DNA of 5,799 nt from Haloarculaceae archaeon. GTDB lineage: Archaea; Halobacteriota; Halobacteria; Halobacteriales; Haloarculaceae. Below the pieces are notes generated by a model. That model searched no databases. It saw only the letters and a list, made by a program, of their open reading frames with translations, and was not told the origin of the DNA. Positions 1 to 5,460 of the stretch are shown piece by piece. Location of the stretch: contig JAHENN010000227.1 in assembly GCA_018609665.1 (NCBI GenBank), forward strand, positions 1 to 5,799. Direction: 5' to 3'. Each line of letters begins with the position of its first letter. Position 1 is the first letter of the stretch. A program made the position numbers and the translations under genes.

Positions 1-1071
1 CGCGGTGCTGTCGTTCGTCGCCGGCTACTACTCGGTCAGCCTCCGGCAGACGACCCGCCGGTACCGGTCGGTGTTCAACAACACCTTCCAGTTCACCGGG
101 CTCCTGCGGCCGGACGAGACGGTGCTGGCGGTGAACGATGCCGCCCTCGAGTTTGGAGGGTTCGACCGCGAGGAGGTGGTCGGCCGCCCGTTTCCTGACG
201 TCTCGTGGTGGACCCACTCCGAGACGGTGCACGAGCGGGTCCACGACGCGCTCGAGCGGGCCGCCGACGGCGAGTTCGTTCGCTACGAGACGGATGTCCG
301 GGGCGCCGACGGCCTCAGGACCATCGACTTCTCGGCGAAGCCGGTGGCCGACGACGGCGACGGCAGCGACGCGTCGCTGGTCGTCGTCGAGGGGCGGGAC
401 ATCACCGCCTGACGGCGACGGCGACAGCACCTGCAGGTGCTCCACCGGATCATCCGGCACAACATCCGCAACGACGTGACGAAGCTCCGCGGGTGGACGG
501 AGCAACTTGCCACGGCGACGGACCCGACGACCGCGAGGCTCACGCCCGGCGGATCGGGCGAATCCTGGCGTCGTGGCACGAGATGACCGAGGAGCTGTCC
601 CGCGTCCGGAAGCTAATCGAGCGGGACCGCTCGCGGTACCGGACTGTCGCGGTCGAGTCGCTGGTGACCGAGGCGGTCGACGGACGGCAGCGGCCCATAC
701 GGACGCGGAGATCACCGCGTCGCTGCCGGAGATGTCGCCCGGAACCGTCCCGGCCGTCGTCGGGGACGCCGTCGAGGAGGCGGTCGACAACGCGGTCGAG
801 GCGGCCGGCGGTCACCGTCGCGGCCGCCGGCGACGGCGACTGGGTCGAGATCGAGGTCGCCGACGATGGCCCGGGGATGCCGGACATGGAGGCCTCGGTG
901 CTGGAGACCGGCGAGGAGACGCAGCTGAGCCACGGCCGCGGAACCGGCGTGTGGATGATCCGGATGCTCGTCGAGCAGGCCGGCGGCGACGTCACCGTCG
1001 ACGCGACCGACGCGGGGACGACGCTCACCTTCCGGCTCCCCGAGGGAGCCGCCGCACCCGAAGCGGTGTGA
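1..1071 (+). pseudogene. PAS-domain sensor histidine kinase, disrupted and 5'-truncated by the window edge
   Basis: This is the remnant of a haloarchaeal two-component sensor kinase, which would autophosphorylate on histidine and pass phosphate to a response regulator. The frame is open at base 2, so the gene starts upstream. The first residues (VLSFVAGYYSVSL) look like the end of a membrane helix. A PAS domain follows (about 60-409, from RSVFNNTFQFTGLL to GRDIT). An in-frame TGA at 410-412 interrupts it, yet the same frame continues with the phosphoacceptor box RIIRHNIRNDVTKLRGW (His codon 458-460). The frame then changes near 535 (to HARRIGRILASWHEM), near 690 (to DAEITASLPEM, then the N-box EEAVDNAVEAA) and near 805 (to the ATP-binding VADDGPGMP and GRGTGVWMIRML), ending at TGA 1069-1071. 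Every expected HisKA/HATPase motif is present but spread over three frames. A pseudogene is most likely. Sequencing indels could explain the frame changes, but not easily the stop as well. Confidence 0.85.
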
Positions 1072-1139
1072 CCGGGGCGTCTCGGCCGACTCCGTCCGGT
1101 GAGTCGTGCGTCGCAGGGGACGCGTCCGTGGGGAGTCGC

Positions 1140-1370
1140 CCGCGAAACTGATCCGGGACCGCGAGGACCCCGACGAGCACGTGGGCGGCGACCACCGGGA
1201 AGAGCGTCCGTCGGCGGAGAGAGACAGCCCTACACCACCACGATGGCGGCGATCCGGCGGAGGGTCCCGACCGGTCAGACCGCCGCGTGCGCGGCGGCGA
1301 ACGCTCCCAACGCGAGGCCACCGGCGACGAGCCGGCCGTCCGTGTGCGCGAACAGCCGTTCGATAGCAAT
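1140..1370 (-). pseudogene. Possible relic of a small membrane-protein gene
   Basis: Read on the minus strand from 1370, one frame gives IAIERLFAHTDGRL followed by a helix-like stretch VAGGLALGAFAAAHAAV, then TGA (1275-1277 on the plus strand). The same frame continues with LRRIAAIVVV to a TAG. In another frame the next bases read RTLFPVVAAHVLVGVLAV, a second good membrane segment, followed by PDQFRG. Two adjacent hydrophobic helices split by stops and a frame change suggest a decayed gene. No start codon or ribosome binding site is evident and I do not recognise a family. Chance hydrophobicity from GTC/GCC-rich DNA is a serious alternative. Confidence 0.25.
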
Positions 1371-1432
1371 GGGGTGTGTACTGGGTGGTCCGGTTGGCTT
1401 GCGTTTTGCCCCGACGTTGACACCCCGAGAGT

Positions 1433-1754
1433 CCTCGCGGCGAGGCCCGCGTGGCGGCGTCGCCGCGACGTCACGAAACGGTCGGCTGTGCCGACCGCCC
1501 GCTCCGGGACGCCCGGCGGCAGTGAGCCGAACGGGGTGAGGCGAACGCCGGACGACGACTGCGAGGCGTCGTCCGGGACAAGCCGCGAGGGACCGGCGGT
1601 CCCTCTCTGCTCGCGCAGCGCCGCCGCGCGAGGATACCGCAGCCGAGCGAGGAGCGTCGTTCGGACGACCGGCGGTCGTCCGTGATCACGAACCGCTTCG
1701 AGTTTCGGACGGCAGCGAGCCGTCGCGAGCCGCGAGCCGCGCGACCGGCGCCGG
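1433..1754. repeat. Cluster of short perfect hairpins and direct repeats
   Basis: Inverted repeats read directly from the sequence are: CCTCG/CGAGG (1433-1437 with 1441-1445), GCGGCG/CGCCGC (1454-1459 with 1461-1466), CGGTCGGC/GCCGACCG (1479-1486 with 1490-1497), CCGGACGACG/CGTCGTCCGG (1548-1557 with 1567-1576), GAGGGACC/GGTCCCTC (1587-1594 with 1598-1605), CGGACGACC/GGTCGTCCG (1662-1670 with 1674-1682), the palindrome CGTGATCACG (1681-1690) and GACGGC/GCCGTC (1708-1713 with 1719-1724). The stems at 1587 and 1662 share the loop GGC and a closing CC/GG. Three copies of GCGAGCCG follow at 1715, 1725 and 1732. Most loops are only 3-9 bases. The density of stems suggests an intergenic repeat element or a strongly structured RNA/terminator region, but which of these cannot be told without copy-number data. 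Confidence 0.6.
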
Positions 1755-2114
1755 CCGAGGGGGTTCGGGATGCTGCGGTTCGTCGCAGCGCAATCCACCA
1801 CGAACCGCCCACAACATTCGCACGCACTCTCTCGCGGCGGCTGTTCCGATGCGAACAGGACGTGCCTCGCCCAACGAATCCTTCAAAACCAGGCGTACCG
1901 CCGACGACCGCCACAGCTCCTCGTACGGCTGGACGACGAGGCCGGTCCCGTCGGCGAACCCCTCGAATCGTCTGCCGGACTCCTGGTTGACCGCCTCCGA
2001 GAGGCCGGCGTTGCCCTCGACATCGGGCGCGGTATTGCTCCGGGCGACGGTCGCCGCGGAGTCCATCGCCACCGGCGGCGACGGGACCGTCGGGCCGCCG
2101 CCGTCGTCGGCCAC
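1686..2114 (-). CDS. Small hypothetical protein, possibly 3'-truncated
   Basis: A GTG-started frame (142 codons) begins three bases after the stop of the upstream membrane-protein gene; the junction reads TGAGAGGTG on the minus strand, so translation could be coupled. An internal ATG at 2064-2066 is an alternative start. I do not recognise the protein. The first 70 or so residues, including GLSEAVNQESGRRFEGFADG and QPYEELWRSSA, have a normal acidic haloarchaeal composition and G/C-ending codons. After about 1895 the codons turn atypical (GTT TTG AAG GAT TCG TTG) and the translation becomes Arg/Pro-rich, running into the hairpin cluster. A neighbouring frame has a stop at 1883-1885 just after this point. 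The true gene therefore probably covers about 1885-2114, with a frame change or a replaced 3' end. There is no signal peptide, membrane helix or cysteine motif in the credible part. Confidence 0.33.
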   Translation of the reverse strand: MADDGGGPTVPSPPVAMDSAATVARSNTAPDVEGNAGLSEAVNQESGRRFEGFADGTGLVVQPYEELWRSSAVRLVLKDSLGEARPVRIGTAAARECVRMLWAVRGGLRCDEPQHPEPPRPAPVARLAARDGSLPSETRSGS

Positions 2115-2117
2115 CTC

Positions 2118-2660
2118 TCAGTACCGGACGACGGCGTCGAGGATACCGGCGCTCTGGCCGACGCCGACCGCGGCGACGCCGGCGACGGCGGCCGTCGACG
2201 TCGCGGCCGGCAGCACTCCCGCGGCCGCGTGGACGGCGGCGCCGACGACACAGAGGGCGGCCCCGCCGAGATAGCGAACGCTCGCCCGCGGGACGCGGCG
2301 GCCGGTGTCGACGAGGCCGACCGCCGGCAGCAGCATCCAGCCGTACAGCGCGACGGCCCGGAGCGCGGCGTTTTCGACGGCGAGGCCGGCGGTACCCGCC
2401 GCGGCCGGCAGGATTCCGGCGGCGATGACGAGCCACCACACCCGGAGCGTCCCCTCGCGCATGTCGGCGCGACCCGTCACCGCGAAGACGACCAGCAGGA
2501 CGGTCATCACGACGTGGGCGACGAGGAGGGTGCGGTCGGCGACGAGGTCGACGTGGGCGGCGGCGACGACGGCCCACGCCGCCGGGACGAGGAGGGCGGG
2601 GCCGGTCTCGCGGGCAGCACGGAGCACGGCGGGGCCTCGACCGGCCGCGGTAAAAATCAC
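2118..2660 (-). CDS. Six-helix integral membrane protein of unknown function
   Basis: From the GTG at 2658-2660 the product is 180 residues and almost entirely membrane-embedded. Hydrophobic segments lie at about 19-38, 43-62, 72-92, 98-117, 128-150 and 154-175, with short charged loops such as TGRADMREG and VDTGRRVPRAS between them. The Arg-rich loops suggest their orientation by the positive-inside rule, but this is inference. No catalytic or transport motif is visible and I do not recognise the family. The GTG start overlaps the stop of the zinc-ribbon gene by four bases (GTGA), which favours it over an upstream GTG at 2721-2723 that would lie inside that gene. The next small frame starts three bases past the stop here, so all three probably share a transcript. 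Codon use is typical of the intact genes to the right. Confidence 0.75.
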   Translation of the reverse strand: MIFTAAGRGPAVLRAARETGPALLVPAAWAVVAAAHVDLVADRTLLVAHVVMTVLLVVFAVTGRADMREGTLRVWWLVIAAGILPAAAGTAGLAVENAALRAVALYGWMLLPAVGLVDTGRRVPRASVRYLGGAALCVVGAAVHAAAGVLPAATSTAAVAGVAAVGVGQSAGILDAVVRY

Positions 2661-2824
2661 TCGTCCGCGACGAGCACGGTCTTCAGCCGGTTCCCGCAGT
2701 GCGGACAGCAGAGGGTCTGCCACTTCGTCGGGTCGAGGTCGCCCATCGTCTTCCGGCGGACGGCGTCGGCGCCCGGGACGGTCCGGTCACAGACGTCGCA
2801 GTCGAGCGTCTCCGGTACCGGCAT
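2657..2824 (-). CDS. Small CPxCG-type zinc-ribbon protein
   Basis: This is a 55-residue protein from ATG 2822-2824. It has a CDVC pair (residues 9-12) and a CCPHCG knuckle (residues 39-44), the four-cysteine arrangement of a zinc ribbon, with a Lys/Arg-containing middle (RRKTMGDLDPTKWQTL). Haloarchaea encode many such tiny zinc-finger proteins; several act as regulators or partner proteins, but the job of this one cannot be inferred. An upstream in-frame ATG at 2867-2869 (MSADSVSTVRT) would give 70 residues. I prefer the shorter form because the added stretch is not domain-like and a weak TATA-like GTTAGC lies about 25-30 bases upstream of the 2824 ATG, which would suit leaderless transcription. 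It overlaps the following membrane-protein gene by four bases (GTGA) and is divergent from the transporter gene. Confidence 0.75.
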   Translation of the reverse strand: MPVPETLDCDVCDRTVPGADAVRRKTMGDLDPTKWQTLCCPHCGNRLKTVLVADE

Positions 2825-2906
2825 ACCCGCCGCTCGGGTCCGGACGGTGCTAACGCTGTCGGCCGACATCCGTGGAGGGAAGTGCCTCGCCGGCGGACGG
2901 TCCGGC

Positions 2907-4076
2907 GTGCCCGGTGACGAGCGACTGGTCGGCGGCCACACCGGCCGGATGCTGGCGGTGACGGCGCTGGCGTGGGCGACGCTGCAACTGGCCCGGTTCG
3001 CCGTGCCGCCGCTGCTGCCGGAGATCCGGGCTGACCTGGGGCTGTCGCTGTCCGGCGCCGGCGTCGCCCTGACCGTCCTGCAGGGCGTCTACGCGGTCTT
3101 CCAGTACCCCAGCGGCCGGCTCTCCGACGCCTGGAGCCGGGCGACGCTGCTGGCGCCGTCGTTCGTCGTCCTCGGGGCCGGCTGTCTGCTGCTCGGCGGC
3201 GCCGCCGGGCTGGCGACGCTCCTCGCGGGGATGGCCGTCTTCGGCGTCGGCAAGGGGCTGTACGCCATCCCCTCGCGGGCGCTGCTGTCGGACCTGTTCG
3301 TCGAGCGCCGCGGGCGCGCCCTGGGGGTGTTCAGCGCCGGCACGGACCTCGGCGGCGTCCTGGCGTCGGGGGTGGCCGTCGCCGCCATCGCCGTCGCCTC
3401 CTGGCGGGCCGTCTTCGCCCCCGTCGCTGTCCTGCTGTTCGGCCTGCTCGTGCCGTTCGTCGCCTGGAACCGTGAGCCGTACGTCGTCCGCCGGGCCGGG
3501 CTGCCCGTCGTCGCGACGCTGCGGCGGCTGCTGGCGACGCCGCGGCAGCGCCGGACCCTCGTCGCCTTCGTCTGCTTCTACTTCATGGTCAACGGCGTCC
3601 TCAACTTCCTGCCGGAGTACCTCCGCGTGACGAAGGGGTTCTCGCCGGCGCTGGCCGGCGGCGCCTTCGCGCTGCTGTTCGCCTTCGGGCTGGCGGTCAA
3701 GCCCGTCTCCGGGGCGCTCAGCGACCGGGTCCGCCGCCGGACCGTCGCCGTCGTCGGCATGCTGCTGGCGGCGGCCGCGCTGGGCGGGCTCGTCGTCGCC
3801 GACTCCGGTGCCGCCGTCGCCGCCGCGGTCGTCGCCTTCGCCTTCGGCTACAAGGCGCAGTTCCCCGTCATCGACGCCATCCTGCTCGACGCCGCTCCCG
3901 ACGCCGACGCCGGCGCCGACCTCGGCGCCGCCCGGACGCTGTTCCTCGGCATCGGCAGCCTCGGCCCGGCCTTCGTCGGCGCCGTCGCCGACCGCCTCGA
4001 CTTTACCGCCGCCTTCGCCGCCCTCGCGGGCCTGCTGGTCGTCGCCGCCGCCGTCCTGCTGTGGCCCGGCCGGTGA
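2907..4076 (+). CDS. Major facilitator superfamily (MFS) transporter
   Basis: This is a membrane secondary transporter of about 389 residues, the usual size for a 12-helix MFS protein. The first repeat has a motif-A loop YPSGRLSDAWSRATLL between helices 2 and 3. It is followed by GVGKGLYAIPSRALLSDLF (helix 4 region) and GVFSAGTDLGGVLASG, resembling motif C of helix 5. A long charged central loop (WNREPYVVRRAG to TPRQRRT) separates the halves, and the second half repeats motif A as GALSDRVRRRTVAVVG. The substrate cannot be read from sequence. The GTG at 2907 gives the N-terminus VPGDERLVGGHTGRM; an ATG at 2949 would remove 14 residues and leave little before helix 1. The same frame stays open far upstream but that part is antisense to the minus-strand genes. 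The gene is divergent from the zinc-ribbon gene, with about 82 bases between, and ends 52 bases before cspA. Confidence 0.9.
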   Translation: MPGDERLVGGHTGRMLAVTALAWATLQLARFAVPPLLPEIRADLGLSLSGAGVALTVLQGVYAVFQYPSGRLSDAWSRATLLAPSFVVLGAGCLLLGGAAGLATLLAGMAVFGVGKGLYAIPSRALLSDLFVERRGRALGVFSAGTDLGGVLASGVAVAAIAVASWRAVFAPVAVLLFGLLVPFVAWNREPYVVRRAGLPVVATLRRLLATPRQRRTLVAFVCFYFMVNGVLNFLPEYLRVTKGFSPALAGGAFALLFAFGLAVKPVSGALSDRVRRRTVAVVGMLLAAAALGGLVVADSGAAVAAAVVAFAFGYKAQFPVIDAILLDAAPDADAGADLGAARTLFLGIGSLGPAFVGAVADRLDFTAAFAALAGLLVVAAAVLLWPGR

Positions 4077-4094
4077 CTGGGAGCGTCTCGCAAG

Positions 4095-4102
4095 GATTAT
4101 GA
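4095..4102 (+). promoter_or_regulatory. Putative TATA box of cspA
   Basis: GATTATGA is the most AT-rich patch between the transporter stop and cspA, centred about 30 bases before the ATG at 4129. That spacing would give a transcript with no or only a few leader bases, as is common in haloarchaea. The match to a TATA consensus is modest. Confidence 0.4.
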
Positions 4103-4128
4103 CCCGGGCTACACATAGGACATGCGAG

Positions 4129-4323
4129 ATGGCAACTGGAACGGTTGACTTCTTCAACGACACCGGCGGCTACGGCTTCATCGAGACGGACGAGGCGGAC
4201 GAGGACGTGTTCTTCCACATGGAGGACGTCGGCGGCCCGGACCTCGAGGAGGGCCAGGAGGTCGAGTTCGAGATCGTCGAGGCCGACAAGGGACCGCGCG
4301 CGAAGGACCTCACCCGGCTGTAA
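4129..4323 (+). CDS. cspA: Cold-shock domain protein
   Basis: This is a complete 64-residue single cold-shock-domain (OB-fold) protein that binds single-stranded RNA and DNA in the cytoplasm and is generally taken as an RNA chaperone. It begins MATGTVDFFNDTGGYGFIET. RNP1 is GGYGFIET (residues 13-20) and RNP2 is DVFFHM (26-31); the aromatic residues of both are kept. The product is strongly acidic (EEGQEVEFEIVEADKG), as expected for a haloarchaeal cytosolic protein, and its length matches haloarchaeal CspA. An out-of-frame ATG at 4122 lies just upstream; the 4129 start is fixed by the conserved N-terminus. The gene has its own putative TATA box, and a hairpin plus T6 follows the stop, so it is likely transcribed alone. 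Confidence 0.96.
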   Translation: MATGTVDFFNDTGGYGFIETDEADEDVFFHMEDVGGPDLEEGQEVEFEIVEADKGPRAKDLTRL

Positions 4324-4328
4324 CCCGG

Positions 4329-4349
4329 CCGGCGACCCGCCGGTTTTTT
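4329..4349 (+). terminator. Hairpin plus T6 terminator after cspA
   Basis: The arms CCGGC (4329-4333) and GCCGG (4339-4343) can form a stem with a five-base loop, directly followed by six T residues (4344-4349). It starts five bases after the cspA stop. Archaeal RNA polymerase terminates on T-runs, so the T6 is the main signal and the stem is supportive. Confidence 0.65.
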
Positions 4350-4450
4350 GCCGTCGAGAGCGCCCGCAGCGACCGCGACGCTCCCGGGAGTGACGCTGCC
4401 GACACGCCGCAGTTCGACGTCGCGACACGGACGGTGAGCCCGGACGCGGC

Positions 4451-4461
4451 TTTATTAAATA
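4451..4461 (+). promoter_or_regulatory. TATA box for the downstream membrane-protein gene
   Basis: TTTATTAAATA is an isolated AT-only stretch in GC-rich DNA, centred 25 bases before the ATG at 4481. That is the archaeal TATA-to-start-site distance, so transcription should begin at or next to the A of the start codon. This implies a leaderless mRNA, and no Shine-Dalgarno motif precedes the ATG. Confidence 0.8.
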
Positions 4462-4480
4462 CCGCCCGAACCACTCGTTC

Positions 4481-5395
4481 ATGGGGGCTGCGTTAGATGC
4501 AATCGGCGACACGGGAGCGGCGCTCCGGCGCAATCCGAACGTCCTCCTCGGCGCGGTCGCGAGCGGACTCGTCCTGCTAATCGGCCTCGTCGTGGCGCTC
4601 GTCCCGATTCTGGGCGGGTTCGCCTACGGGGTGGTCGTCGTCCCGGTCGCGCTCGTCGGCCTCGTCACGATGTGCGACGCCGCCGTCGAGGGGCCGTCGA
4701 GCCTCGGCGACTTCACCGACGGAATCGGACGCCACGGCGCGTCGGCTATCGCCGCCTACGGGCTGTGGACGCTGCTGCAGGTTGCCGTCGTGGTCGTCCT
4801 CGTGGTGGTCGCGTTCGTCGCCGGCGCGGGACTGTTCGCTGCCGGCGCCGGCCCCGGAGCGGCCGACGGCGGCGAGCCGTCGGCCGGTGCCCTCGCCGGT
4901 ACGTCGGCGGCGGCCGCGCTGCTGTTCGTCGTGTTCTTCATCGTGTTCTTCGTCCTCGGGGTCATCCAGCAGTTCCTGGACGTCGCGGTAGTGCTGGGCG
5001 CCGACGGCGGCGTCGAGGCGGTGAAGGAGGCCGTCGCGGTCGTCCGCGACGGCCCGGTCAGCACGCTGGGCTACCTGCTCGTCCGCTCGGGGCTCACCGT
5101 CCTCGGCGCGCTGCCGACGGTCGTCCTCGCCGGGATGGCGGCCGCCGTCGGCGGCGCGAGCGCCGCCGGAGCCGGCGACGTCGTTCCCGGGACCGTCGCG
5201 GCGGGCGGCGGCGTCCTCTCCGTGGCGCTCGGCGTGCTCGCGGTCGTGCTCTTCCCGCTGGCCCTCGCCGTCTCGTTCGTCTACCACGTCGCGTACTACC
5301 GCCGCCGTCGCCCCGAGACGGCGGGGACGGGCGGCGCTCCGTCGTCGACCCCGTCCGGTCGGCGTCCCGACGATCCACAGCGGGCGACGGACTGA
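4481..5395 (+). CDS. Multi-helix membrane protein, DUF7847/GPDPase-membrane-domain type
   Basis: This is a 304-residue integral membrane protein. After a short amphipathic N-terminus (LDAIGDTGAALRRNPNVLL) there are hydrophobic blocks at about 21-42, 46-66, 87-123, 142-172, 194-224 and 243-272, then a polar cytoplasmic-looking tail (YYRRRRPETAG onward) rich in Ser, Pro and Gly. The RNP turn before helix 1 and the QQFLDVAVVL, GVEAVKEAVAVVRDGP, LGYLL sequence resemble haloarchaeal membrane proteins annotated as DUF7847, related to the glycerophosphodiester phosphodiesterase membrane domain. That assignment is from memory of the family pattern, not a search. There is no catalytic domain, so function is unknown. 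The ATG is fixed by the TATA box 25 bases upstream. The gene stands alone, between the cspA terminator and a convergent CAP-domain gene. Confidence 0.85.
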   Translation: MGAALDAIGDTGAALRRNPNVLLGAVASGLVLLIGLVVALVPILGGFAYGVVVVPVALVGLVTMCDAAVEGPSSLGDFTDGIGRHGASAIAAYGLWTLLQVAVVVVLVVVAFVAGAGLFAAGAGPGAADGGEPSAGALAGTSAAAALLFVVFFIVFFVLGVIQQFLDVAVVLGADGGVEAVKEAVAVVRDGPVSTLGYLLVRSGLTVLGALPTVVLAGMAAAVGGASAAGAGDVVPGTVAAGGGVLSVALGVLAVVLFPLALAVSFVYHVAYYRRRRPETAGTGGAPSSTPSGRRPDDPQRATD

Positions 5396-5423
5396 CCCCG
5401 GCGCTGGCGGCTCGCCCTGACGC

Positions 5424-5457
5424 CGGCGGCTCGCTCCGCCGTACGCGCGGTCCGCGC
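5424..5457. terminator. Paired hairpins between convergent genes
   Basis: The 65-base gap between two converging genes holds CGGCGG/CCGCCG (5424-5429 with 5436-5441, six-base loop) and GCGC/GCGC (5445-5448 with 5454-5457). Their place suggests a bidirectional transcription end, but there is no T-run on either strand, so the call is weak. Confidence 0.3.
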
Positions 5458-5460
5458 AGG

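Larger units (their letters stand above)
1072..1889. other. Long stretch without a convincing intact gene
   Basis: Open frames exist on both strands here, but they are Arg/Pro/Ser-rich translations typical of high-GC non-coding DNA and show no recognisable domain. What can be seen is two hydrophobic segments on the minus strand (about 1140-1370) broken by stops and a frame change, a short less GC-rich patch (about 1365-1425) containing GTTTTG, and a cluster of perfect hairpins and direct repeats (1433-1754). From about 1755 to 1889 I see nothing beyond the weak 3' end of the small minus-strand frame. The stretch lies between the broken kinase and a minus-strand gene group, and probably represents decayed genes plus a repeat-rich spacer. 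Confidence 0.6.

Noticed and set aside
205..540. Frame-1 reading before the kinase H-box
   Set aside because: It is open but Arg-rich and off-frame from the PAS domain; only its part after about 535 carries kinase sequence.
1433..1754. CRISPR array
   Set aside because: The repeats are short, unequal and directly adjacent, without regular spacers, and no cas genes are present.
1025..1801. 258-codon minus-strand frame crossing the kinase end and the hairpin cluster
   Set aside because: Composition is Arg/Ser/Pro-rich with no domain, and it runs through inverted repeats. Only a short hydrophobic part was kept, as a possible relic.
1072..1889. tRNA or rRNA gene in the spacer
   Set aside because: No cloverleaf with T-loop GTTCRAATC-like and anticodon arms could be traced, and no rRNA-like sequence was recognised.
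1471..2577. 368-codon minus-strand frame
   Set aside because: It overlaps the membrane-protein gene in another frame; the translation is long runs of Arg, Pro and Gly, typical of an off-frame reading of high-GC DNA.
1770..2906. Upstream 379 codons of the open frame that leads into the transporter
   Set aside because: It is antisense to the minus-strand gene group, is Arg/Gly/Asp-rich without domain features, and the transporter fold begins only at about 2949.
2850..4163. 437-codon minus-strand frame opposite the transporter
   Set aside because: It is an antisense mirror of an MFS gene with strong GC3 bias; the Gln/Gly/Asp/Arg-rich translation has no fold signature.
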